Below are positions 56,034-63,998 of a stretch of 64,000 bases of DNA, in pieces (positions within the stretch are counted from its first letter, which is position 1; each line of letters starts with the position of its first letter). The position numbers and the translations under genes were made by a program. The notes beneath the pieces are model-generated. The model was not told the DNA's origin. It saw only the letters and a program-made list of their open reading frames with translations, and did not search any database. Origin of the DNA: Thiotrichaceae bacterium (GTDB taxonomy: Bacteria; Pseudomonadota; Gammaproteobacteria; Eutrophobiales; Eutrophobiaceae); contig DUBV01000053.1 of assembly GCA_012960105.1 (NCBI GenBank), positions 21,006-85,005 on the forward strand, written 5' to 3'.

Positions 56034-56049
56034 AGCAATTATCACACCA
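56034..56049 (-). promoter_or_regulatory. Candidate sigma-54 promoter of the DUF1302-DUF1329 genes
   Basis: On the minus strand TGGTGT-GATAA-TTGCT: perfect -12 and the invariant GG at the right spacing, but three departures in the -24. It would give a leader of about 165 nt before the DUF1302 ATG. The rest of the 403-bp gap 55859-56261 is AT-rich; apart from the 10-bp repeats it holds an inverted repeat CATACGAA-N5-TTCGTATG at 56175-56195. Confidence 0.4.
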
Positions 56050-56174
56050 AAATTATTTCCATTAATAATCAAACACTTAAAAATAATATTGATATTTTAA
56101 TTTTAATTTTACCCATATAATTTATTCAATTTATTCCATATCGATAAAAACATTCAACGTAAATTACTTTTTAC

Positions 56175-56195
56175 CATACGAAACTCATTCGTATG
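56175..56195. promoter_or_regulatory. Inverted repeat upstream of the DUF1302 gene, behind the RND gene
   Basis: CATACGAA-ACTCA-TTCGTATG has two perfect 8-bp arms. It lies 67 nt behind the stop of the RND gene, so it could be a weak hairpin for that transcript or an operator for DUF1302. A smaller palindrome with the same TACGA/TCGTA halves occurs at 61877-61891. Confidence 0.35.
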
Positions 56196-56261
56196 TGAAT
56201 TTCTGCTCGTATTTGTATTCTGAACCTTAGCAATACTCCTCAACAAATTTCAACAATGGGC

Positions 56262-58580
56262 TTAATTTTCCACCTTAAATATTGACCGTGGTTTAAAGAT
56301 TGTCAGTGCCGCCGGAATAAACAATAAAGAACCCAGCATATTCATAAACAAGACAACACCCAATAACATGCCCATTTCTGACTGAAAGCGTAATGGAGAC
56401 ATGAAAGCCCAAGGTAACAGCGGCCCAATCATGGTCACTGCTGTAATAAAAATCGCATTGCCAGAGGTACGAAAAGCCTGATGCACCGCCTCATAGACAC
56501 ACTCTGCATTTTTGCCATACTCTTCCTTAATCCTGTCTACCATATAGATACCGTAATCAACACCCAGTCCAACACCTAGTGCCGTCAAGGGTAAGGTACT
56601 CACGTTCAAACCAACACCCTTCCAGGCCATAAAAGCATAGGTCAGCGCATTAGCCGTTGCCAGACTCGTCAACAGAATTAAGGCCACAACTAGAGAGCGA
56701 TAGTAAAGCACAATACAAGTACCGATCACGAACACAATCGCAATCATGATATTCAGATTTGATTTTGTGATTTCTGCATTCAACGCCTCAACAATACCTA
56801 CCTGCCCGCCGGAATAGAGAAAATCCGCTTTGCTGACCTGCTCAGCCTTATTGTTGAAAAACCCTTTAAGGGTATTGGTCATTTTCCCAATCGTTTCGAC
56901 ACTGTGATCTTCCAAAAAGAATGACACATTGCCAATCTCCCATTCCTTGTTGGTAAAGGCGGCAAAATCACCCGGCTCACCACGAGAACGATACATATAA
57001 ATATCGAAACCCACCTCTTCTGTGGTGTCAGGTATTATCTCATAGGAAGGATCCCCCTCAAACAGGACAGAATTTACCAGTTTGATGATTGGAACCAGAC
57101 TTTGAGCAGGACGGACCTCAGACATATGTTCATACATATAGCGATCCATTGCCTCAGTCTGATGATAGACCGTCGGATCCAACATAGTATTTTCATCACC
57201 TTCGATATAGACCTGCATCATGTCTGAACCCAAAAATGAAAAGCGCGTATTAATGGACTCTGAATCAATATTAAATCGGGCATCTGGCCAAAGTATGGCA
57301 CTACCTTTAGTATCACCAACGGCCAGGTTTGTAGAGTACGACATACCCGCAACCAGCAAGATAAGAGTGACACCCGTCATCATATATTTATGATCTTCGA
57401 GATTGATCACGGCCGCCCAGATTGAGTTAAGAATGACCGAGCCAGTTTTATGTGCTTTAGGGATCTTAATTACACATAATAAGCATGAACCAAAGATGAG
57501 GGCAGGAATGATTGACAATAACCAGATACCGCAAATCAATGCCAAACCTTTAATACTTGGAATCGCCACTAGTCCCAGTACCAGAAACCCCGCCGCATCG
57601 GTAATAATAGCCGCCGTACTTGGTACCAATAAACGTCCTAGTCCTTGTCGCGTGCACTCCCGAAGATTTTTTTGCCGTGTCTTGCAGGCGTTGAGGTTAT
57701 CCAGAATACGTGTTGTTAATTGCACTGCATGTGACAAAACAATGGCAAAAATGAAGGCCGGTAACAGGATCAAAAGCGGGTCAAGATTGTAGTTCAAAAA
57801 CCCCATTGCCCCCAGCCCCCAGATAGTTGCTACTGACGCGGTTGTCATGGGTACAATTACCCCGACCCATGTTTTGAAATAAAGAAACAGAACCAGAGCA
57901 ACAATTAAGAATGAAACCATCATAATGCCAAACACAGCATCCAGTGACTGGTAGATATTGCCTAATAGAATAGGTCTGCCGACAACATTAATAGAAAGGG
58001 TTTCGTCTTCCATTTCTGCTTTGAGATCATCGAAAAATTTCAATACTTCTTCAAAATCCGCCTCGTCCTTAAAATCGGCAATCACCATTGCAGAAGTTTC
58101 ATCATCTGAAACCAGAAAACCGCGATATTGAGCATTGACCGCCTGGCGAAACTTAAGCATCTCTTTTTCATTCTGAGGAAGGCTAGGCCACATGATTGCG
58201 GTAACATTAACGGTACCGCCGCTGCCTGAAATCGCTTTTGTCTTCTTTAGAATCAGGGACTGACTCAAATGTCGATAGGTATCGGGATGATAGTAGATGT
58301 CTTCAGCAATCTTTTTATACTTTGTCAGAAACTCAGTATCATAAATATTGCCTTGTTCATTCTTGATCTCAACGATAGTGGTATTGGCACCGCCAAATTG
58401 AGCACCAAATCGTAAGAATAAATCTACGTTTTTTGCTCCTGCAGGCAACATTTCTTCTAAAACAACATCAAGCGACAGACCTTGATAAGCGTAAAAAGCA
58501 GGAACACTCGTTACAGTTAATAGAATAATAAGAACCGTCCATGCACGCACGCAAATAAAATCGGCAAATCGCTGTATCAT
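56262..58580 (-). CDS. RND-superfamily (MMPL-type) exporter
   Basis: 772 residues. Topology is that of a small RND pump: one membrane segment at the start, a large periplasmic loop, five further segments at about 220-350, a second periplasmic loop, and a second half with about six segments at 605-760. Motifs include GLGAMGFLNYNLDPL, TDAAGFLVLG and GLGVDYGIYMVDRIKEEYG, the intramembrane region of proton relay in hydrophobe exporters. It belongs to the group that moves lipids, hopanoids or hydrophobic compounds. Its start overlaps the stop of the Ycf48-like gene by 4 nt. Confidence 0.88.
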   Translation of the reverse strand: MIQRFADFICVRAWTVLIILLTVTSVPAFYAYQGLSLDVVLEEMLPAGAKNVDLFLRFGAQFGGANTTIVEIKNEQGNIYDTEFLTKYKKIAEDIYYHPDTYRHLSQSLILKKTKAISGSGGTVNVTAIMWPSLPQNEKEMLKFRQAVNAQYRGFLVSDDETSAMVIADFKDEADFEEVLKFFDDLKAEMEDETLSINVVGRPILLGNIYQSLDAVFGIMMVSFLIVALVLFLYFKTWVGVIVPMTTASVATIWGLGAMGFLNYNLDPLLILLPAFIFAIVLSHAVQLTTRILDNLNACKTRQKNLRECTRQGLGRLLVPSTAAIITDAAGFLVLGLVAIPSIKGLALICGIWLLSIIPALIFGSCLLCVIKIPKAHKTGSVILNSIWAAVINLEDHKYMMTGVTLILLVAGMSYSTNLAVGDTKGSAILWPDARFNIDSESINTRFSFLGSDMMQVYIEGDENTMLDPTVYHQTEAMDRYMYEHMSEVRPAQSLVPIIKLVNSVLFEGDPSYEIIPDTTEEVGFDIYMYRSRGEPGDFAAFTNKEWEIGNVSFFLEDHSVETIGKMTNTLKGFFNNKAEQVSKADFLYSGGQVGIVEALNAEITKSNLNIMIAIVFVIGTCIVLYYRSLVVALILLTSLATANALTYAFMAWKGVGLNVSTLPLTALGVGLGVDYGIYMVDRIKEEYGKNAECVYEAVHQAFRTSGNAIFITAVTMIGPLLPWAFMSPLRFQSEMGMLLGVVLFMNMLGSLLFIPAALTIFKPRSIFKVEN

Positions 58581-59776
58581 TTTTCATCTCCCCAACGACT
58601 GGAAACCAATTTCACACTTTTTGAAGCTGCCAGATTGAACGCTGTTCCAAATGTCATCTCATTCAGTTTACCGGATACAACAAGACCGCGAATACCTGGT
58701 GACCAGATTGTGCCATCGGGTGTGATAGCGACACCTCCTAACCAAATATAGGCCAGTGGAAAATCAGCACCTGTTTGTAGTTCAGTTACCGTTGAATCAA
58801 TCAATTTCAACACCTTTGATTTTCCCACAACAATCGCCTCACCATTATCTGCAAGCGCGATATCAAACAAATGCTCACTGGTATTCGAATCAACTTTCTC
58901 TACATGATATTCAATCTCACTTTCAGGTAATTGCTCTATTTTAACTGGAACGTATTCCCTTTTGAGTCGTTTCGCCTTTGCCCGAGCTCTTTTTTCTTTT
59001 TTTGCCGCATCTTTGAGAAGTTTTTCTGCTATCGCTTCGCGCTGTTCATCCGTTGCATGACTCAAACGAACAATATTACCGTCCAGACCGACTGCGTAGA
59101 ATGACTCTCCAGAACCAGTGATTGATAACCAGGTCGTTTTCGATTTATTCGGCGTTACTAACCATGTAGCACCGCCATTTTCTGTGTGGGCAATGGTGCC
59201 AAACTCACCTACCAATATTGCTGTATTAGCATCTTTGGCATAGATACCATGTAATCTCGGTTTGTCACGACCAATAAAGCCAAGCAATTCCTGTTGCAAC
59301 CAGGTATTCCCACCATCTTTGGTATTCCAAATACTGGTATCATGACCAACCACCCAGCCATTGTTCTCATCTATAAAATCAACGTCTCTTAGATAAACAC
59401 CCGATATTTCTTTTTGAATTTCCCATGACTGACCCGCATCTTTTGTATGAAATATGGAGCCTCGATGCCCAACGGCCCAACCGGTGTTCTCATTGACAAA
59501 AGAAAGTCGGCGGATCAGTTCATTTCGACCGATATAAAATGCGTCCCAGTTTTCCCCACCATCTCGAGTTCGTAAAACGGTACCGCTATACCCTGCAATA
59601 AAGCCAACGTCATCATTAACAAATTCGACGGCATATAGATTGTCTGGCCAAAAGCGATGAAAATTGCCTGGTTCTGTCTCATTTTGGGAGAAGGAAGTCA
59701 CTGGAGACAAAAGCATCAGAACCAGGCATATAAGCTTTATGATAAAAAAAGATCGAATCGAATATGTATTTTTCAC
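58577..59776 (-). CDS. Ycf48-like beta-propeller protein, secreted
   Basis: 399 residues. A signal peptide ends near TSFS/QNET. It is followed by repeated propeller blades with the BNR-like pattern: GTVLRTRDGGENWDAF, GSIFHTKDAGQSWEIQ, SIWNTKDGGNTWLQQ and GTIAHTENGGATWLV. A lysine-rich helix (AAKKEKRARAKAKRLKRE, about 253-270) interrupts the propeller. Ycf48-like proteins serve as assembly factors; here it is coupled to the RND exporter by a 4-nt overlap. The pairing recurs in DUF1302/DUF1329 loci (recalled). Confidence 0.82.
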   Translation of the reverse strand: MKNTYSIRSFFIIKLICLVLMLLSPVTSFSQNETEPGNFHRFWPDNLYAVEFVNDDVGFIAGYSGTVLRTRDGGENWDAFYIGRNELIRRLSFVNENTGWAVGHRGSIFHTKDAGQSWEIQKEISGVYLRDVDFIDENNGWVVGHDTSIWNTKDGGNTWLQQELLGFIGRDKPRLHGIYAKDANTAILVGEFGTIAHTENGGATWLVTPNKSKTTWLSITGSGESFYAVGLDGNIVRLSHATDEQREAIAEKLLKDAAKKEKRARAKAKRLKREYVPVKIEQLPESEIEYHVEKVDSNTSEHLFDIALADNGEAIVVGKSKVLKLIDSTVTELQTGADFPLAYIWLGGVAITPDGTIWSPGIRGLVVSGKLNEMTFGTAFNLAASKSVKLVSSRWGDEK

Positions 59777-59845
59777 AAAAATTGCCCCAAAACTTAATCA
59801 AAAACACCACAACTATAAAAGCTATAATTTATTAGAAGTATAGAA

Positions 59846-59861
59846 AGCACTTTGTATGCCA
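59846..59861 (-). promoter_or_regulatory. Candidate sigma-54 promoter of the Ycf48-RND operon
   Basis: On the minus strand TGGCAT-ACAAA-GTGCT: full -24, and one departure in the -12 (GTGC instead of TTGC), spacing correct. The predicted start is about 60 nt upstream of the Ycf48-like ATG. Nothing else definite is seen in the 318-bp AT-rich gap 59777-60094. Confidence 0.55.
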
Positions 59862-60094
59862 CTCTATATTTACTATATAAATCAATGAATTACATAGTAT
59901 CACCACATTTTTTTTATTATAATTTTATCATATCATCAACTATGCCTTCCTCTCACTTATCATCGTATATGATTGCTACACTAAATGTTTGCCGTATGAA
60001 CAAGTTTAATTGACCTTCGTATCTGAATTACACTGGGCTATCAAAAGTAATCTGTTACTCTACTGTCAACCATTATTATTGGAATGTAGCTTCG

Positions 60095-61501
60095 ATGAAT
60101 CAATCTATATTATCTCTTTGCATCTTGCTTATTTGGTCAGTTTCAGTCACTGCTGACACGAACAAGGCATTGGATGAATGGCGTGCATTTTCTAAAAAAA
60201 CGGGTGACGCAAATCACGTTCAGTGGCTTGAAGAAATATCAAAACCTGAGGCAATTGAGCTCGCTAAACGTTGGAAAGCGTTACGAGGTTATGATGCACA
60301 TGACCTGATTGCTGAAGTTGATCTACCAGCAGATCTCAAGGCCGGTTTAACTATTAAAAAATCTGATGCCACTAAATATCCCTGGTTAAAGAAATACATG
60401 GCAGACGAGATGTATCAGGCATTATCTACAAAAGAAGGATATATAAACTCTATCTCTATTGTTCCAACAAACACATACTACATGCATGCTGGCGTATTAA
60501 ATGCGACACAAGCAATGCTTGATAAAGGCATTGTCCCTACGACAGATGCTAACAGCACGCTGCTAAATCCTGATGGCACGGTTACCTTATTAAATAATGA
60601 AACAGCTAGCGCTATCCCTTACCTGCATCCCAAAAATGGTCTGGAATTAAACTGGTCCTATGTTGCCCATGGCGTGGGGACAGAAACATTATATTTCGAT
60701 CCCATAGAAACCAATGCTTGTGATGCCAATGGAAAAATAGATCGTGAGTACACTGCTGTTATGTGGTGGCAGAAATTTCATGGTCGATCACAAATTGGAG
60801 ATGATAAAGAAATATTCGGTATGGAAGAATTTATTGAAGGCGGCTCGATATTTGCTCAATCACCCTATGATATACGCGGATTTGCCGGTGTCAGATTACG
60901 TTATGGCGATGGAACAAAAACTGATGATTTCAAGATCTATTTACCCGCTACAAATCGGACTCGAACATTAACTGGAACAGATACGCAAGATCCTATGTGG
61001 GCTGGTCTTGAACTTTCCTGGGATGATTGGCGTGCCTATTGGGGGAAGACTAATATTGATCAATTTGAGTACAAGCTCCTTGGCGAAACACTCATCCTTG
61101 CATCCCCCGAAGTGGGCTATGTTTATGATTCAAGAACATTAACCGCTTCCGGATGCAAGATAGAATCGATGGAACTGGAACTACGCCCCGTTTGGATATT
61201 GGAGATCACTGACAAAACCGGCGCTTATCAATACAAAAAACGCACAACTTACATTGATAAAGAATTTTATTACATGCAATACCATGTAACGACGGATCAA
61301 CGAGACAATGTATTTCGAACTTGGGAGGACAGTCGCGCTTGGAGACCTTCCGATGGTGATGCCCAATGGCGACATATTACTATTCATAATGAAATGAATA
61401 ATCGAATCAATATCATCGACGCCACACCTGTATGGGAAGGACGTGATGAAGAAGTTACGGAAGAGCAATTCGACGTTGACCAACTACGTGACTATCAATA
61501 G
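60095..61501 (+). CDS. DUF1329 secreted protein (copy 2)
   Basis: 468 residues with a signal peptide ending near SVTA/DTNKA. It is a clear paralogue of the protein at 52545: both share DTNKALxEW at the mature start, TNTYYMH, GLELNWSYVAH, DDWRAYWGKT, WILEITDKTG, KEFYYMQYHVT and the ending EEQFDVDQLRDYQ. It stands alone on the plus strand next to the Ycf48-RND pair, with no barrel gene of its own. Two DUF1329 proteins may use the same DUF1302 barrel for different cargoes (inference). Confidence 0.8.
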   Translation: MNQSILSLCILLIWSVSVTADTNKALDEWRAFSKKTGDANHVQWLEEISKPEAIELAKRWKALRGYDAHDLIAEVDLPADLKAGLTIKKSDATKYPWLKKYMADEMYQALSTKEGYINSISIVPTNTYYMHAGVLNATQAMLDKGIVPTTDANSTLLNPDGTVTLLNNETASAIPYLHPKNGLELNWSYVAHGVGTETLYFDPIETNACDANGKIDREYTAVMWWQKFHGRSQIGDDKEIFGMEEFIEGGSIFAQSPYDIRGFAGVRLRYGDGTKTDDFKIYLPATNRTRTLTGTDTQDPMWAGLELSWDDWRAYWGKTNIDQFEYKLLGETLILASPEVGYVYDSRTLTASGCKIESMELELRPVWILEITDKTGAYQYKKRTTYIDKEFYYMQYHVTTDQRDNVFRTWEDSRAWRPSDGDAQWRHITIHNEMNNRINIIDATPVWEGRDEEVTEEQFDVDQLRDYQ

Positions 61502-61550
61502 TCCTGTTTTTTTAAATTTCCTGATAAACAATCAATTTTTGATAAGCACT

Positions 61551-61757
61551 TTAAAACAATTTAAATATCATCATTAAACTAAGCAACAGCAGGCCAGAAA
61601 AACCCAGTATTAATAAAACATCCAGTAATACTTTAAAAATATTTTTTTGTTCTTTATCGAATAACTTATAAGGGCAGTCATTAGTCGGACAATTATCGGC
61701 CGAACATTCATTAGCTTCGCAGTTATGTGTCTGTGTTTGGTGAACGAGTGCATTCAT
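61551..61757 (-). CDS. Small cysteine-rich membrane protein
   Basis: 68 residues. The N-terminal part has four spaced cysteines (CEANECSADNCPTNDCPYK) and the C-terminal half is one hydrophobic helix (VLLDVLLILGFSGLLLLSLMMIFKLF). I do not recognise the family. The cysteine spacing CX4CX4CX4C could bind a metal or a cluster. An FNR/ANR-type palindrome lies 82 nt upstream of the start, so expression under low oxygen is possible. Confidence 0.5.
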   Translation of the reverse strand: MNALVHQTQTHNCEANECSADNCPTNDCPYKLFDKEQKNIFKVLLDVLLILGFSGLLLLSLMMIFKLF

Positions 61758-61838
61758 ATCTATTAATCCTCAGTTTTCGTGCTATTAACCAATCCTAGTA
61801 TTATATGTAATGCATTAGAATCAGAGATCACCACTTAC

Positions 61839-61852
61839 TTGATCTGGATCAA
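61839..61852. promoter_or_regulatory. FNR/ANR-type box
   Basis: TTGATCTGGATCAA is a perfect match to TTGAT-N4-ATCAA. It lies between two divergent genes: the small membrane protein on the left and a quinone reductase on the right (128 nt away). Another palindrome, GTACGATATTCGTAC, is at 61877-61891. Oxygen-dependent control of one or both genes is suggested. Confidence 0.65.
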
Positions 61853-61979
61853 ATCAACCTTAAAATAGACATTTCTGTACGATATTCGTACCACAAGTTA
61901 AAGTAGTAACAATGACACTGTATTTTATTCAAATTAGCCTCCAATATTTTTCTATCGAACCCTAATCTGGAACGCACTC

Positions 61980-62960
61980 ATGCAAAAACATATGGCATCA
62001 GTAATTCACGAAACCGGAGATCCTGAAGTATTTCAATTTGAAGAAATTGAACTACTTGAACCAGATTCTGATGAAGTACTCCTTCGTCATACCGCAATAG
62101 GTGTTAATTATCTCGATACCTATTACCGTTCCGGTTTATACCCTATCGACCTGCCGGCAATTCTGGGAGATGAAGCTGTCGGGATCATTAAAAAAACTGG
62201 TAACGACGTTGTAGACTTCAAGATCGGTGATCGTGTTGCATATCCCGCCTGCAAAGGCGGTGGTTATGCAGAGGTACGTGTCATAAATAGTAAACAAATC
62301 GTTCCGGTACCTGAATCAATTTCAGATGAGACCGTTGCTGCCAGTTTATTAAGAGGTATGACTGTCGAATACCTTGTGAATCGCTTGTATCAAATAAAAT
62401 CAGGTGACACTATTCTTGTGCATGCAGCAGCAGGAGGTGTTGGTTTAATACTCTGTCAATGGGCCAAACATCTGGGTGCAACCGTCATTGGGACTGTCAG
62501 TACTGAAAGTAAAGTTACGATAGCCAAAGAACATGGTTGTGATTTTCCTATTGTTTATACCAAAGTAGATTTTGTTGAAGAAGTTAAAAAAATTACTGAA
62601 GGGAAAATGATCGATGTTGTTTATGACGGCATAGGCAAAAAAACCTTCATGGATTCTCTTGATTGCTTGCGGCCAAGAGGGTTGATGGTGAGTTTTGGTA
62701 ATGCCTCTGGTAAACCTGACCCACTTGATGTGTTGGAACTATCAAAAAAAGGTTCTTTATTTATAACCCGACCAACACTATTTGAATATGCCAGAAAATA
62801 TTCAGAATTACTCGCGGGAGCAAAAGCTTATTTTGATATGCTAGAGCAAGACATCATAAAAATTAAAATTGGCAAGCGCTTTCCTTTAAAAGCTGCCGCT
62901 GAAGCACATCTATACCTGCAAGATAGAAACCAAATAGGCTCACCTATTTTACTGCCTTAA
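61980..62960 (+). CDS. NADPH:quinone oxidoreductase (QOR type)
   Basis: 326 residues of the zinc-free MDR family. VNYLDTYYRSGLYPIDLPAILGDEAVG is the QorA signature, and the nucleotide-binding motif is HAAAGGVGLILCQWAKHLGA. It reduces quinones or enones by one- or two-electron transfer. It is a single gene in its own transcription unit, next to an FNR-type box. Confidence 0.9.
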   Translation: MQKHMASVIHETGDPEVFQFEEIELLEPDSDEVLLRHTAIGVNYLDTYYRSGLYPIDLPAILGDEAVGIIKKTGNDVVDFKIGDRVAYPACKGGGYAEVRVINSKQIVPVPESISDETVAASLLRGMTVEYLVNRLYQIKSGDTILVHAAAGGVGLILCQWAKHLGATVIGTVSTESKVTIAKEHGCDFPIVYTKVDFVEEVKKITEGKMIDVVYDGIGKKTFMDSLDCLRPRGLMVSFGNASGKPDPLDVLELSKKGSLFITRPTLFEYARKYSELLAGAKAYFDMLEQDIIKIKIGKRFPLKAAAEAHLYLQDRNQIGSPILLP

Positions 62961-63170
62961 TTCCTGATGAAGATTGCGAGAGCGTTTACTGTGATCAAAC
63001 AATATTTATTAGCTTAACTGCGAAGTAACATAACAACACAAACAATAGACAAAATCCGCACGCTATAATTATGCGAATACCTTGAGGCAAGCCACGTATC
63101 TTATCCAACAATAACACTTAGTAAATTTAGTCGTTTTAAAAAAGTGTTGATATCTGTTGCTTATATCAAT

Positions 63171-63386
63171 TTATGGTTCTTCAGCAGCCGTTGCTTCCTC
63201 AGAGTCTATGCCACAAGTATTAATCCCCAGTAATGCATACGGTGGACAATACCCAAAGGTAGCCGTCCCCATTGGTACTAATCCAATCAGTCCCCACCAA
63301 CTTTGAAAATAGTAGCCTGCTCCCAACATACTGGCTCCTGCAATTATCCTGATTGTTCTATCAATTTTTCCAACATTTTTATTCAT
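63171..63386 (-). CDS. DUF2892 (YgaP-like) small membrane protein
   Basis: 71 residues. NVGKIDRTIRIIAGASMLGAGYYFQSWWGLIGLVPMGTATFGYCPPYALLGINTC is the typical DUF2892 hairpin of two short membrane helices followed by CPPYALLGINTC with its two conserved cysteines. In YgaP the domain anchors a rhodanese; alone it has no defined role. A GGGAG ribosome site precedes the start. Confidence 0.82.
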   Translation of the reverse strand: MNKNVGKIDRTIRIIAGASMLGAGYYFQSWWGLIGLVPMGTATFGYCPPYALLGINTCGIDSEEATAAEEP

Positions 63387-63463
63387 TTTGATCTCCCGAC
63401 TTTAATAACTCACTCAATCTCAATTCATCAATAGCAGAATATAACAAGCTTCATTTCTTACCA

Positions 63464-63586
63464 CTACCTTTTCTTTACATATAAATCCGTAATACTACCA
63501 GCTTGCATTTCAGCCGAAAAATTCAGTGTTTCAGACAATGTAGGATGAATGGTTAGACTCATATCTTCCCAGTCCGCGCCCATCTC
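63464..63586 (-). pseudogene. Remnant of the 3' end of a dihydrolipoamide dehydrogenase gene
   Basis: Read on the minus strand, 40 codons with a stop give MGADWEDMSLTIHPTLSETL followed by NFSAEMQAGSITDL. This is the C-terminal interface domain of Lpd, with the catalytic histidine region, but two residues of the usual HPHPTL are missing. There is no start and no upstream part; homology stops near 63586, where a different remnant begins. It is a dead fragment. Confidence 0.7.
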
Positions 63587-63730
63587 ATCAAACTCGCCTT
63601 TCTCGCACCCGATATTATGGAAGCCATAATGAAAGGTAACCTTCCACCAAAGCTTGCACTTGATCGTCTCAAAAAAGGTATCCCACTAGACTGGAAAGTA
63701 CAACGACTCGAGTTTGGCTTTACCCAGTAA
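63581..63730 (+). pseudogene. Remnant of the 3' end of a serine recombinase gene
   Basis: Plus-strand codons read HLIKLAFLAPDIMEAIMKG, then LPPKLALDRLKKGIPLDW and a stop at 63728-63730. LAPDIxEAI...LDRL...PLDW..Q is the C-terminal hallmark of large resolvase/invertase-type recombinases. The 5' part is gone; the open frame reaches back only to 63557. It abuts the Lpd remnant and lies about 180 nt from tRNA-Ser, as scars of an integrated element do. Confidence 0.7.
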
Positions 63731-63871
63731 TTCTACCAGCCCGAACTAGCAAAAAAGTGATTAGAGACTAATCGGATAATTCAGGGTATTTAGCATAATC
63801 TAGTTCGCCAGAAGGGCCACGTAATGGCGACGGATGTACTGCAACAAGCTGATTTCTTTAGATATTATAGA

Positions 63872-63898
63872 GTCTCTGCGGAGACACTCCGCAGAGAC
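63872..63898 (-). terminator. Stem-loop behind tRNA-Ser
   Basis: GTCTCTGCGGAG and its perfect 12-bp complement enclose a 3-nt loop, starting 10 nt after the CCA end of the tRNA on the minus strand. The following sequence is AT-rich (TCTATAATATC) without a full T-run. It is probably the tRNA terminator or a processing signal. Confidence 0.65.
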
Positions 63899-63907
63899 GA
63901 GACTAGA

Positions 63908-63998
63908 TGGCGGAGAGAGAGGGATTCGAACCCTCGATACGCGATAAACGTATACACGCTTTCCAAGCGTGCGCCTTCAGCCACTCGGCCACCTCTCC
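63908..63998 (-). tRNA. tRNA-Ser (anticodon GGA)
   Basis: 91 nt on the minus strand with encoded CCA. The acceptor stem GGAGAGG pairs with the 3' CTCTCC plus discriminator G. The anticodon loop CTTGGAAAG gives GGA, reading UCC/UCU. A long variable arm (GTATACGTTTATCGCGTATC) and GGTTCGAATCC T arm are typical for serine tRNA. It is near a recombinase remnant, so the region may be an old insertion site. Confidence 0.96.

Noticed and set aside
57403..57792. 129-residue plus-strand frame opposite the RND gene
   Set aside because: It mirrors the membrane-segment codons of the pump and has no independent support.
63768..63850. Minus-strand fragment with VAVHPSPLRGPSGELDY
   Set aside because: It looks like a protein C-terminus, but only 27 codons are open and I cannot name the family, so it is not listed as a gene.
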